Assembly: GCA_020310875.1 (NCBI GenBank) | Contig: CM035423.1 | Coordinates: forward strand, 124,520,664-124,584,663 | Reading direction: 5' to 3' | Length of the DNA stretch: 64,000 nucleotides | Source of the DNA: Ceratopteris richardii | Lineage: Eukaryota > Streptophyta > Polypodiopsida > Polypodiales > Pteridaceae | Part shown: positions 1 to 11,359 of the stretch, in pieces | Layout of the letters: each line of letters starts with the position of its first letter | Position numbering within the stretch: position 1 is the stretch's first letter | Translations under genes and position numbers: made by a program | The notes under the pieces: model-generated | Told to the model about the DNA's origin: nothing | The model's input: only the letters and a program-made list of their open reading frames with translations | Databases searched by the model: none

Positions 1-1797
1 AAGCTAGAAACTATGTGGTAAAGCCTAACTCTTGACCATATACCTCGCCATCTCCATGAGTGACCATGGAGGGTGCCCATTTTACATGCTAACATTTTTT
101 CAGCCAAAACCAAATTTTTTTTGGTTTTGGCTAAAAACGTGTTCCTTGAATGGATATACCCATGCATGCCTAGAAAAATCATCAATGAAAGTCATAAAGT
201 AAAGGTAGTTCCCAAAGGAGGGTGTTTGCATATGACCATAGACATCACTGTGAACAAGTTGCAATTTCTAAATAGCTCGAACGGAACCATCTTTTGGGAA
301 CACGGAACACTGCATTTTTCCCAAAATACAAGCTTCACAAACATGTTTGCCAAGTGCCTCAAGTTTGGGTAGAGAGAACACCATTTCATATTTCTACAGG
401 CATAGTAGACTAGCAAAATTCAAATGGCCAAATCATGCATGGTGAAGCTTTGCATCTAACATAGCATGAGAATGATGTACTAAACATGCTGAATTATTCA
501 TAGATTTTTCATAGATTTTTCATAGTATATGAGCTTATACAACCCATGACATAAAATTCCAGAAGCAATAATGACATCGCCATTTGATAGATCATGAACT
601 GTACATCATCTATCATCAAAATATTTCACAACCAAGCCGATCTTCACTAATGCTAAAACTGATAACAGCTTTTTCTTGATCCCTCACACAAATAAAGCAT
701 CCAACAATGTAAAGGAACTACCATTAATAGTAGTCAGAATGATCTTACCAACTCCTTTGATAAGATAAGAGGAGTTGTTGGCACATATGATAGTATTCTC
801 TGTAGGGGCTGACTAAAGTGAAGTGAAGAGACTGTGTTGCGAGGTAATATGTTTGGTTGCCCCATTATCAAAGTACCGAACACCTGAGTCTACTACTATT
901 CATGAGAAGATGGGTCATAACTGCAAAACCATAGTAAATGCCCATTCTTCATTCTACACAAGATTAGCAAACTCTATTTTGGGTGTAGAGGTCTCTGCAA
1001 CAACCATTCCAACCTCTTTCTTCTTTGCCTCTTTTGCAACCAGTTTTGTACAACTCTTTAAGAAATGATCATTTCCTTTATAGTATTTGCAAAACAATCT
1101 CTGCTTTTCCGTTTTCTTCTTGTCTCTATTATCATTCTTTGATTGTGTAGAATTACTAGATTTTTGCTTACTAGTAGATGAGCTCCATTTACCTTTGCCC
1201 TTCTGACTAGCTAGGAAAGCTTGATTTGCAACATGCATAATGGAGTTGTTCTACCTAGAATGATCTTCTTGCAACAGAACAGACTAACTCCTCAAATATT
1301 AAGGCAATCAGATTTCCTTTCATCATCAATCAAAGAGTAGAAGCAAAACTCTGATATGAAACTCGAAGACCATTCAGAACAGTATGCACAAGTGAATTCT
1401 CATGCAAGACTTCATTAGCAGAAATCAACTGCTCCTTCAAATCTTTGATCTTTGTTAAAAAATTGTCCATGGAATCTCCTTCATTCATGTGCTCACTCTC
1501 CAATTGTTTTTGGAGGTAAGCAACACAAGCTTCATTCCTTGCCTGGTGTACAATGGTAAGTGTATCCCAAGCATCCTTTGTTGTTTTGTAGGAGCAAATG
1601 TGAGGAATAATGGCACTTTTGATAGACAAGGCTATCAAAGCATGTGCCTGAGCATCTCTGACACCCCCAAAAAAGCTTTTTTGCAATAGGTGCAATAGGA
1701 ATCACAACAGAAATAGGAACCTGAAGGATATCACCATCTTCAACACCATCTACATTAGCTTCAGTAACTCTATTTGCAAGTGTAATATGATATTTTT
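1..1797 (-). pseudogene. copia gag-protease-integrase fragment (relic A)
   Basis: Read on the minus strand, the gag piece starts upstream of 1797 and continues to the protease and integrase towards base 1. Gag segments are visible at 1330-1695 (DAQAHALIALSIKSA, then ESEHMNEGDSMDNFL) and at 954-1238, where a zinc knuckle reads FCKYYKGNDHFLKSC with its second Cys changed to Tyr. The protease and integrase zinc region (roughly 370-960) is present but full of stops. Bases 1-360 match the integrase core. Reading frames change several times, so no protein can be made. Identification rests on alignment by eye to the better copy at 24-29 kb. Confidence 0.8.
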
Positions 1798-2086
1798 TGT
1801 TATATGGAGTAACCCTTGGGGGGAGGTGTGAACCACCTCTTAACTTATTTAGATGGGATCACACATGAGTGCCATGTGGCATCCATGTGTAGAGCCATGT
1901 GGGGGGAACTCATTTAGTTATGGCAAGAGAGAGACATACTATTCTCGGGATTTGTATGCGGCTGGGTGGCAGGAAGAGCATTGATCTCCGTGCATCGACT
2001 AGTACAGAGAGAAGATCGACCTTGACCTGCATGCAGGGATATATCAAAAGTGAGGGGATTCCTCAGGACAACTGAGCGTCCTAACA
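1798..2086 (+). repeat. 5' LTR of the chromovirus
   Basis: A 289-bp LTR beginning TGTTATATGG and ending CCTAACA. It matches 6842-7153 except for about 19 substitutions and a 23-bp unit present twice in the 3' LTR but once here. It is followed at once by the primer site. Confidence 0.93.
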
Positions 2087-2087
2087 C

Positions 2088-2100
2088 TAGCATCAGAGCC
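2088..2100 (+). other. primer binding site, initiator tRNA-Met type
   Basis: TAGCATCAGAGCC lies one base after the 5' LTR. It matches the usual plant TGGTATCAGAGC site complementary to initiator tRNA-Met, with two changes. Confidence 0.75.
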
Positions 2101-3203
2101 CAAGGGACGGCAAAAGATGGCCCATGTGGATGGAGTGAGTGAACACACACATCGAGGTGTGAACGGGCCCACGGACGAAGGACAAGCCGACGTGAGCAAA
2201 CACAACAGAGCTCAGCAGCCAACGGGCTCTTTTCCCTCCTCCCCTCCTCTTGGATGTGGGAATGAAGACAACAACTCCTCCATTTATACAAGTATTCTGC
2301 GCTCGAAATTCTCCATGTGGGATAATTTGAAGTGCTTTGCCGCCTTTGCGTGCTCATTTGGAAAAGGAGAAGGTCCAATACTCCATTAAAAACGAGTTTT
2401 TTTTAGATTTTAGGGGACAAAAAAGGATGCCTTGGATCAAGGTTTTGCAAAAATGATGATGCATACATGTAATATGGGCTGTGGAGATGGGGTATGGGCT
2501 TTGGGTTTGATAAAAAAGCTTCAGTTTCTGAGTTTGGAGCTTCTCAAAGTCACCCTTCCATGAAGATTAGCTTTTCCACTTCCTACTTGTGACATACCCG
2601 GCTTCTCCGCGCCATAGCTTGCTCATACAATATTCGATTTCAAAAATCTTTGTCACGTTACGAAGCTATACTCCCAAGGTCTACTAAAAGACCATCGATC
2701 TTGGATTTGGATGAGATTTGGTCAACCAAAATCTCTCTGCAGCACTTCAGCAGTAACTAGACAGCCACTTCCAGGCCTAGTTTTTCATCATCCGGTGTCC
2801 AAATTCACTTTTTTCACTTGGGATAGCTTTATATCTTTGAAGTACAGGTGCGGGGCTATATTTCTTAGACTGGCAAGGACTGTCAAATCTCAAAAGTTGT
2901 TCAGTTTCACTCAGTTTGCCCTTTTGGGGCTATTGCTACGTGGTTTTGGCATTGTTCTTGTTGGTTTTTGGTGATTAGAACCTCTCCGGACCAACTGGAA
3001 ATTTCCAATTTTTATTTGGGCCTGGCAAGGATTCAAAATCAGTGACCTAAAGCTTCAAGGATCACTTGGATTTTGCTTCCACAACTTCATTTTGTAACAG
3101 GAAAGTGCTCTTATGATATATTTCTCTTCTTCTTGCATATTTAAGCTTTACTTCCATTCGTTTTCACATACTCTAGTTAGCAAACGGGGGAAGGAAGTAA
3201 AAC
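2101..3203 (+). other. chromovirus untranslated leader
   Basis: About 1.1 kb between primer site and gag start, with no coding match. The short open frames on both strands here have no family resemblance, so I treat them as chance. Confidence 0.6.
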
Positions 3204-4060
3204 ATGGAATCTAAAGGGAAACAAGTAGTTGAACACACTTCTCCATCTAAAGAGCAACTAGAGGATCCTGATTCTAGAATGAAAGAAGTAGAATTAGGGC
3301 AGGAAGTAGAAGAAAACTTTGAAGAAAAGGAGCCTTAGCAAGAAGAGTATACATATGAGGAACTTTTAGATGAGTTTTTTCACTCATGATCAATTCATAG
3401 ACTTGAAAGAGCAAACGCTTAAATTAGAGAGAGATCTTGGTAGCATCACATCTCTCATTCAGCAACTAAAGTCTCAAATGATCTCACTTGAGACTAGCGT
3501 CACCTCTTTCCTAGCTAGGAAGGAAAGAGAAACCCCTCCTACTCCTCTAGAGATTATTCAGTAAGATACTTCTCTTCCTAGTAAGCACAAAGGAGAGAGC
3601 TCTAGGGAAGCTCCCCTCCTGAAATACTTGAAGCCACCTACCTTTACGGGGGATGACCGAGATAGGAACAAGGATGCAATCTACATTTTTTTACAAAAGT
3701 GGCATGATTTGCATCAATTAAAGAGCAGCCCACCAGAGTACCGTGTGCTAGAGGCGAGTCTCTCCCTCGACCCACGCCCTCAAGCCTCTTAGTACGACTA
3801 AATTCAAGAAGAAGTTGCCTTTTGGAAAAAAACAAAGTTTTTATTAAAAAATAAAGATCACATGGGCCTAGATTATCCACATATCAATTTGAGAGGGCCA
3901 AAAGAGAGAACCCGTGCTTTAGGTGTTTGTCTCCTAGCCATTCACAATGGAACTGTCCACTCAAGAAGGGGGAAGAAAAGAAGAAGGGACCAGAGACTAG
4001 TATGGCCCCCAAAAAGGGCAAAAAGGCGGTCCACCTACACCTAGTGCAGACCCTTCCTAT
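3204..4060 (+). pseudogene. chromovirus gag remnant with CCHC zinc knuckle
   Basis: The likely start is ATG at 3204 (MESKGKQVVEHTS...). This frame stops at 3336 and a second frame carries on from 3370 with a coiled-coil-like stretch (DLKEQTLKLERDLGSI). Near 3620-3700 the typical gag entry motif PPTFTGDDRDRNKDA is visible. Most of the capsid region is missing. An intact CX2CX4HX4C nucleic-acid-binding knuckle (CFRCLSPSHSQWNC) lies at about 3920-3962, in the frame that continues into the protease. The gag is broken by stops and deletions. Confidence 0.75.
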
Positions 4061-4061
4061 T

Positions 4062-4790
4062 CATGGAAGCTCTAGTTGCAAGGGAGTGGAGGTGACGCAT
4101 GAGGATATAGAGCACACCTGTTGTTTGACTCAGTCATTGTGGTCACCACAGTTTGGACCACATGACCTAGTTAAACTGTATGGTAGTGTGTACGGGACCA
4201 GGGTGCAGGTCATGATAGATGACTCTGCCACTCATAACTTTATAAACTATGATTTGGTCAAGAAATTAAGGATTCCCCATCAGCCTAGTGCACAAAAATA
4301 CATTGTATCTATGATGCACGGGCAAGATAAGAGGATATGGGATACTATGGTATCCAATTTGGAAGTCAAGATGCAGGACTATACAGATTATATGGACTTC
4401 CAAATTATGAATATGGAGAGGACAAACCTGGTGTTAGGAAGAGAGTGGCTATGGGGGTTGGGAGACACACTTAAACAAAACTATCAAAACAAAACACTTG
4501 AATTTGAAAAGAGTGGAAGTAAAGTTTGTATTCAAGGAGAGAGAGATGTACCTACTGCACCTCTCATTTCATCATTAGAGTTGTATAGCCTTTGTTATTC
4601 TCAGCATGTACATGAGATGTTTTTATTGTCTAGTCATGATATGGAGCATTGTAGAGATAACTCATCTGATGTATATTTTCATGCTAGGAATGTAAATATG
4701 GACAGGACTTTCTACTATTCCGTTTTGCAAGAGTGTGTGGTTAAAAGTTTTAGGATCTTATGTTTGAGTATAGAGATATTTTCCCACTGA
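4062..4790 (+). pseudogene. chromovirus retroviral-type aspartic protease region
   Basis: The frame open from 3927 to 4790 contains VQVMIDDSATHNFIN, which matches the D-S/T-G-A-T-H-N-F active-site loop of plant gypsy proteases. Here the triad reads D-D-S, so the catalytic DSG is changed. The flap end NLVLGREWL (about 4428-4450) matches the family's VLGMDWL motif. The protein would cleave the Gag-Pol polyprotein. It ends at a stop at 4788 just before the reverse transcriptase, so the polyprotein is interrupted. Confidence 0.75.
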
Positions 4791-4794
4791 CTTA

Positions 4795-5433
4795 CCTAGA
4801 GGGCTACCACCTGAGAGAGGGGACATTGACCACGCCATTGAGGTTGTTACTAACACTAACCCTATTTGCAGGCCACCCTATAGGCTTAGTGTTTCTCAAC
4901 ATGAGGAGGTTGAGAGGCAACTGCAAGATTATGTAGATAAGGGCTTCATTAAACCTAGTAACTCACCTTGGGTATCACTAATGCTCCTAGTTAAAAAGAA
5001 AGATGGCTCTATGAGACTATGTATAGACTATAGATCACTTAATAAGATAACTATCAAAAATAGATTTCCAATGCCTAGATTGGAAGATCTATTTGATCAG
5101 TTACATCAAGCTAGGTATTTTACCAAGCTTGAACTTAGATCAAGATATCATCAGATTAGGATTAGGGCAGAGGATGTCCCTAAGACTGCATTTAGGACTA
5201 GATGTGGGCACTATGAGTTTTTGGTGATGCCTTTTGGTCTCACCAATGCTCCTGCCACTTTCATGAAGCTCATGAATAGTGTTTTACGGCCTTATCTAGG
5301 ACACTTTGTAGTAGACTTTTTGGATGACATTCTGATCTATAGTGCATCAGAAGAGGAGCACTTGGAACACTTAAGAAAGGTATTTCATAATAAAGGTAAG
5401 GCGTGTGTCCCTAGAGATTCTGAGATGAGATAG
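4795..5433 (+). pseudogene. chromovirus reverse transcriptase, truncated
   Basis: The fingers and palm of a Ty3/gypsy reverse transcriptase are readable: [32 protein letters not shown], then [16 protein letters not shown], and the catalytic FLDD box ([12 protein letters not shown]) near 5320. The frame begins before the first Met because it was part of a polyprotein. After [11 protein letters not shown] (about 5385) the sequence jumps straight to the end of the linker before integrase ([11 protein letters not shown]). Thumb, connection and RNase H are therefore missing, and the enzyme could not complete cDNA synthesis alone. Confidence 0.88.
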
Positions 5434-6690
5434 CATATTTTGTATGAGTGTGATGACACACCTAGTGCAGGACACCCAGGAGTCAACAGGTAGTTTTATT
5501 GGTATGGACTTTATAAGGACGTCTTAGAGTATGTGCTTAAGTGCACCAAATGCCAGGTCAATAAAGCTGAAAGGTTGAGGATTGGAGGACTACTCCACCC
5601 ATTGGATATTCCTAATGGGAAGTGGGAGAGTATATCCATGGACTTTATAGTCGGATTACCTAAGACACAGAGAGGGCATGACTCGGTCTGGGTAATTGTG
5701 GATAGGTTAACCAAAATGGCTAGGTTTATTCCAACACGTACTACACTGAAGACACCAGAGTTGGCTAGACTCTTTGTAGAGAACCCACACCGGTTATATG
5801 GTCTTCCTTTAGACATAGTTTCTAATCGGGATAGGAAGTTTACTAGCCGCTTTTGGAGAGCGGTCTTCAAAAGGTTGGACACAAAACTTAGCATGAGTAC
5901 GGCCGAGCATCCACAGTTGGATGGGCAAATAGAAAGAGTTAACCAAATCTTAGAGGATATGGTTCGAGCATATGTGAATGAAAGGCAAACTAATTGGGGA
6001 GAGTACTCACCTATAGTAGAGTTTGCATATAATAGTGCCAAGCACTCTTCCACTGGGCATAGTCCATTTATGCTTATGTGTGGGTTTTAGCCAAGAGCTC
6101 CTTATGCAGTAGGCTTACAGAATGAGAAAGTTTAAGCTACAAAGGACTTCTTGGAAGAGATGAATGATATGCTTAGGCTTGCTAAGGACAACACTAGGAG
6201 AACTCAGAATAGAGCTAGAGCCTATGCTGACCCTCAAAGGAGAGATATCAACTTTGAGGTAGGAGAGCAGGTCTATCTTAGAGTTCCACCTAGGTCTGAA
6301 ACCATGAAGATGGGACCTTGTCCAAAACTATCTCCTAGGTATTGTGGACCTTTCCAAATACTTAAGAGAATAGGAAAGATGGCTTACCAGCTCCAACTTC
6401 CAGAGAATAGTCAAATCCATCCAGTTTTTCATGTTAGCCGGCTTAAGAAAAGGCTGGGTGAATCTGACAACCTCATTCTAGATAGTGAGGTAGTAGAGCC
6501 TATTTGTGTTCAATCTATTCCACACGAGCCTGAGAGCATACTACACACTCGAGAGAAACGAAAGAGAAGTCACTTGTATAAAGAATGTCTAGTAAAGTGG
6601 AAAGATAGTTCAGAAGATAGTGCTACATGGGAGCGGGTTAGCACTCTTCACAGTTTCCGAATTTTAGAATACCTTCCCAAGAGTCTTCTT
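5434..6690 (+). pseudogene. chromovirus integrase with chromodomain
   Basis: After a TAG at 5431 the same frame encodes the H2C2 zinc module (HILYECDDTPSAGHPGVNR, stop, then CTKC near 5545). The catalytic core follows: SMDFIVGLP (first Asp); VSNRDRKF, where the second catalytic Asp of the usual VSDRD is Asn; and GQIERVNQ (Glu). A further stop lies at 6088-6090. In the next open frame (6151-6912) there is a GPF-like region and then a chromodomain (ECLVKWKDSSEDSATWE, about 6585-6640). Chromodomains direct integration towards heterochromatin. The Asp-to-Asn change and the stops rule out activity. Confidence 0.88.
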
Positions 6691-6828
6691 AAGGGGAAGG
6701 ATATGGGGGAACAACACGGAGACATGACCATGTATTTTAATACATGGGGATTTAGTGGGAGTACTATTCCGTTGATTATCTCTTTCTTTAGACCTTCCAG
6801 TACCATTTTTGAGGACAAAAATGGAGTT

Positions 6829-6841
6829 AAGGGGAAGGAAA
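6829..6841 (+). other. polypurine tract of the chromovirus
   Basis: AAGGGGAAGGAAA directly precedes the 3' LTR, the expected plus-strand primer for cDNA synthesis. Confidence 0.9.
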
Positions 6842-7153
6842 TGTTATATGGAGTAACCCTTTGGGAGAGGTGTGAACCACCTCTTAACTTATTTAGATGG
6901 GCTCACACATGAGTGCCATGTGGCACCCATGTGTAGAGCCATGTGGCACCCATGTGTAGAGCCATGTGGGGGGAACTCATTTAGTTATGGCAAGAGAGAG
7001 AGAGACTATTCTCGAGATTTGTATGCGGCTAGGTGTCACGAAGACCATTGATCTCCGTGTGTCGACTAGTATAGAGAGAAGATCAATCTCGAACTGCATG
7101 CAGGGATATATCAAAAGTGAGGGGATTCCTCAGGACAACTGAGCATCCTAACA
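6842..7153 (+). repeat. 3' LTR of the chromovirus
   Basis: A 312-bp LTR from TGTTATATGG to CCTAACA. It is longer than the 5' LTR because a 23-bp unit (ATGTGGCACCCATGTGTAGA plus GCC) is duplicated in tandem near 6940-6965. Confidence 0.93.
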
Positions 7154-7563
7154 TTTTTCAACACCCTACACAATCCTTTTGCAACCAAAACATGATGCAT
7201 CATATAAGCCCATAATGGGTAATTGGTACCATCCAACTTATCCTCAACATCCAACATACGAAATACATCACTGTTTTCAGCCATGGCCACTAACTAAAAT
7301 ACCTTGGTGCAAAAAAATGACTCTATCTCAAAAAGTTGAATAGAACTACCTTGTCGAGTTCTACTAAACCTATAGCACACTTTGAGGTGCTTATACCGGT
7401 GAACCAAAATTGTTATATATATTTGGCATAGAAAGACAAAATTGCCTACGCAGACATTGCAATAGTGCGTTCAGAGGCCGAAACGAGCTCAGATCGCGAT
7501 TTGAAAAAAGTGCCCGGGGGGTCCTAGTGTGTTCACACACATCACCACCTAAATATATGAACA
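7154..7563 (-). pseudogene. copia relic A: gag start, leader and LTR end
   Basis: After the second TTTTT copy (7154-7158) the copia resumes. On the minus strand the gag start ATG is at 7284 and reads MAENSDVFRMLDVEDKLDG, equivalent to MAQSSDVLHMLVVEDQLDG at 28.68 kb. The untranslated leader follows to about 7502. The sequence then jumps to the outer LTR end (7503-7563). A deletion therefore took the primer site and most of the LTR. Confidence 0.85.
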
Positions 7564-7833
7564 TGTGTGCATGGCCTTTTTCTTCTCCTTTAGTGAAGAC
7601 TTTTGCGTCTTCATTTGTATCTTTATTGTCTAATTCTTTAACTTCTCCCTTGATGACTAACTTGTCTTCTATAGCTTCATCTTGTTCTTAATCTTTGTCT
7701 ATTTTCTCTATCTTTATCTTTTGTTTTTATCTTTATATTTTCTTTTATATTTTTCTTTGTATTTGATATTTACTTATTCTTTTTTGTCTCCTCATTATTC
7801 TCTATTTTCTCCTCTTTTCCACTTTTTCCACTG

Positions 7834-7842
7834 TTTCTTCTT

Positions 7843-7872
<30 letters not shown>
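7834..7872 (+). repeat. (TTC)n microsatellite
   Basis: About 13 TTC units inside a wider pyrimidine-rich tract. Confidence 0.95.
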
Positions 7873-7873
<1 letters not shown>

Positions 7874-8442
7874 TTCTCCTCCTCTTCCTTCTCCACCTTC
7901 TCCTCTTTGTCCTCCATAACCCTTTGTTCCCATTTCCTTTATATTATTCAATCACATCCTCTTTATCTTTTTCTTTTTTGTGTTTCCATTTCATTAAGTC
8001 TTTGTTTTCTTATTTCTCTTGTGCTGTAATGAAGCCTAAAGTGATTATCTTCATGTTTCTTCTTCATCTTCATACCTATTCTTTACTTTTTGTTTTCCAT
8101 TTCCTTTGTGATATACTTATTTTCTAGGAGTATCTAGGATCCAGTCTTGCCTCTCCTTGAAGGTGCATAATTTTACGTAGCCCAATATCAAGTAGTATAT
8201 ATAGGTAGTTGAATTCTTCTTGATATATTAATTTATAAAAATACGTAGAATGAGGATTTGAATAATTGCATCTATATTAATACATCGAGGTCAATAATTT
8301 CCGCTGGCTTTTGTTCGATATTTCAAAGGATTGTTCCCTCTTTTATTGAGCATTAGCCTTCCAAGTTTGGGGTTAACATAGAGTCAAGTAAATGTGGCTG
8401 CATTACTGAGGTATCCATCTTCATCAAGCATTTGTGCATGTG

Positions 8443-8446
<4 letters not shown>

Positions 8447-8475
<29 letters not shown>
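8447..8475 (+). repeat. (CT)n microsatellite
   Basis: An uninterrupted CT run of about 14 units. Confidence 0.95.
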
Positions 8476-8480
<5 letters not shown>

Positions 8481-10341
8481 CTCTCCCTGTCTCTTAAAAT
8501 TGATGCCAACCATTCATAAAAATATAAAAATATGAAATGCATATTGATTCATCCTTTTTAGGATCTTAGCCTTGGGTACTCAAAGGCCATTTTCTTTCTG
8601 CCATCCCAAATTGTGGATTCCACTATTGGGTAATGGTCTCACATTGGGCTTGATATTTCTCTTAAAGAGAATGTTTTTTCCATCTCATGGAACAAAAGCG
8701 GGCATAAAAGATAAGTTTGGTATCATTACTATTGATCCTCCAAAAATTCTCACCGTCTTCTATACAATGGTTTATATATTGAAATCCATAAATGAGTTCC
8801 ATGTTATAAATACGATAGCTTCCATATTCCATAATAAAGATAGGTCAAGAAGGAAATGTAACCAAAACATACTCCTTCCATGTACACTCAATATCCATTT
8901 AGGTGAATTTCTTCTTCATGAAATCTGTTTCCCATCCTTGGGTAGCGCTTTGTTTAGTTATTCAAGCAATAAGAGAGGTAATTTAATGCAATTAGTGTAT
9001 CTTATTAACTTATCTTGATCCTTCACTTAAGTTTTAATATTATGTTCATGAGAGTAGCCATATATTTGTATACGTTATATATATGAATATATGCATATAT
9101 CCTTATAAACAATTTCAAAAAGCTATGTCCACACTTATAGTAAATTCCACCTTCATTCGTAATGTTATGTTCTCATAAGCATATAACCACATATACATTT
9201 GTACATGCATAAATAACCTTGTTCATAAGCCCATATTATCATACACATTATTTCATACCACACACATTCCCCTATACATGCACGCCTATGCACTTGGTCA
9301 TTCACATAGTAATTGTCAAAGCCGACACTCATATATAGGGAAGAAAATTCAATAGTAGTACTCCTAGACACAAGCATATAACCGTATAGGTATTTATAAC
9401 CTTAACTCCCACCTATATGAGCACCTATACATAGCCTTGTTGGAAGACACGAAGCCGACAAAACAAGCTCAACTACATGGAACATGTCCCCAACCATGTT
9501 GTCTACATAATCAAAGCTAGATGAAATAAATCCCACAAGTATGAGCCATCTAAATTTAGTGTACTTACCATAAAATATCACTTGGAAAAAATTCAAGAAA
9601 CTTTTAGGTTTGGTCAATGAATCAAATAGATACCTTTTGTATGTGGCATATAAGGAAAGAGTGTAATGGCATCATAGATAGAAAATACTCTTAATTTGAA
9701 GTGTATTTCAATGTGTGAAATTTTCTAAAAACTTTACCACTAGTTGAGTCTCATCCATTTATAACTTATTCTTTGCGTAAACTCAAGAATTAACATCTTC
9801 ACTATTTCTAGCTAAGTGGCCACATTTTGAATTTAGATTTGGTGTAGCCATTCTTAAGGATTTATTCATTAATACATATTTTTTCATTTGTTTATAAGGT
9901 GTTTCAAAAAGTTTATTTATCTTTTTCAAAGTCTTGGTTTGCATCTTTTCATCAAATGTGAGAACCGTAAGCATTGTCTGATTGACTTACAATCCATTCC
10001 ATTGTGTGGATACAAACCGTCTATGTTGGTATGTATAGTTGAAACGTGAAATAGAATCTTTTTCATTGATATTTTTGAGTCATTTGGAATCTACATAGGC
10101 TGAACATGGCCAAATAAATAAAAAGAAAAAAAATCAATTGATTTATTATTTTTGAAGTAATGGAAAAAGAAGTATTTTCATGCGTTACATGTGTGTACGT
10201 CCAATCCACTTCCTATTGTAGAAAATCCATGTAGCCCTCCATTTTCTATGGCATTCTTTTCTACAATTCAATGAATATATGTTCGCATCTTTGTTTTCAT
10301 AGAAGTTTTGGTGCCTTTTGTATATTTGATATCTTTGTGTT

Positions 10342-10941
10342 TGTTGATAAATTTCGGTAGTGATGTGTGTGAACACACTTAGGATGGCCGGGGCACTTTT
10401 TTTCATCTTTAGAAGGTTTTTTCCCTCAACTTGTATATATGCCTATAACCCTAATGGGTTACTTATCTTTGTACATTCACTTGGTAATACATTCAGTATT
10501 GTGTGTTGTGCTCCAAGATTCTTCTTCTTCCTTGTGCTATTCGTGTGCTTCCATAGATGTCAAACTCCAACAATTGGTGTCAGAGTAGGTTGCCGCTTCA
10601 TCTAGGGCATCATCAACACCCCTCTAGTTAGAGTCTCAAAAGCACACAAAAATTGGTGAGCATACTCAAGATGATTAGGAGTTCTAAATAGCTTTGCTAT
10701 CTGGTGTCGAAATGCAATCTGAGCTGGTTCAACCTCTGAATGCACGATCACAACACCTTTGCAGACAATTTCATCTTTTTGTACCAAATATATATATAGG
10801 TTTTGGTTCACTAGTACATGCATCTCAAAGTGTCCTACAGGTTTAGCACAACTCGACACAAAAATTTTGTTCAAATTTTTGAGATACAATCTTTTTCTTT
10901 GCATCAGGGTATTTTAGTTAGTGGCCATGGATGAAAGCAAT

Positions 10942-10942
<1 letters not shown>
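10342..10942 (+). mobile_element. copia family-1 5' end: LTR, primer site, leader, gag start
   Basis: A plus-strand 5' terminus of the same copia family as 24-29 kb. The LTR (10342-10572, TGTTGATAAATT...CTCCAACA) is followed by ATTGGTGTCAGAG (10573-10585), an initiator-Met primer site with one change. A leader follows that aligns with the reverse complement of 28.69-29.02 kb. Gag begins at 10928 (ATGGATGAAAGCAATGAT), but after six codons it runs into a TA microsatellite and the rest of the element is absent. Confidence 0.88.
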
Positions 10943-11082
<140 letters not shown>

Positions 11083-11359
11083 ATGTAAATACATATCCAA
11101 TGTCATAATCAAGAAACCTGATCATCATCATCATCCTCATCATCATGATCATACGCATGATTTGATGTATCTGTGTGAGCACTCTGTGACGATCAAGATC
11201 ATCCCTCTTGTGTTTGTCTCTCCACATAATCCATATCTGCCTCTCCATAATACTTTTGTATTACATATAACAAACATAAATAAGTAGAACGTACAAAAAA
11301 TCCATAGAAATAAAATAATTATATGAAATTTAATAATACTCACAAATGCATCTGGATGA

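Larger units (their letters stand above)
1798..7153 (+). mobile_element. Ty3/gypsy chromovirus, defective, nested in copia relic A
   Basis: A 5.36-kb LTR retrotransposon with both LTRs (TG...CA), an initiator-Met-type primer site, gag remnants, protease, reverse transcriptase, integrase with chromodomain, and a polypurine tract. A 5-bp TTTTT duplication flanks it inside the copia gag. The two LTRs differ at about 19 of 289 aligned positions by my count, so it is not recent. Frameshifts, stops and a deletion that removes RNase H make it non-autonomous. A chromodomain C-terminal to integrase defines the chromovirus branch of Ty3/gypsy. Confidence 0.93.
1..7563 (-). mobile_element. Ty1/copia family-1 relic A, split by a chromovirus
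   Basis: A minus-strand copia element that runs off the left edge. Bases 1-1797 match the integrase, protease and gag part of the copia at 26.65-28.55 kb. The match resumes at 7154-7563 with the gag start, leader and outer LTR end. The gap is filled by the gypsy element at 1798-7153, flanked by a TTTTT duplication. There is an internal deletion near base 62: about 130 bases present in the 24-29 kb copy are missing. The right end, near 7563, matches the LTR terminus (plus strand ...AAATATATGAACA), but the primer site and most of the LTR are deleted near 7503. The element is non-functional. Confidence 0.85.
7564..10341. other. AT-rich spacer without recognisable genes
   Basis: 2.8 kb of low-complexity, pyrimidine-rich (7.6-8.1 kb) then AT-rich sequence. 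The largest open frame (8572-9018, plus) has no motif I recognise and ordinary AT-rich composition, so I do not call it a gene. Confidence 0.6.

Noticed and set aside
8572-9018. 148-codon plus-strand open frame
   Set aside because: No motif, no splice context, no relation to neighbouring elements; length is plausible by chance.
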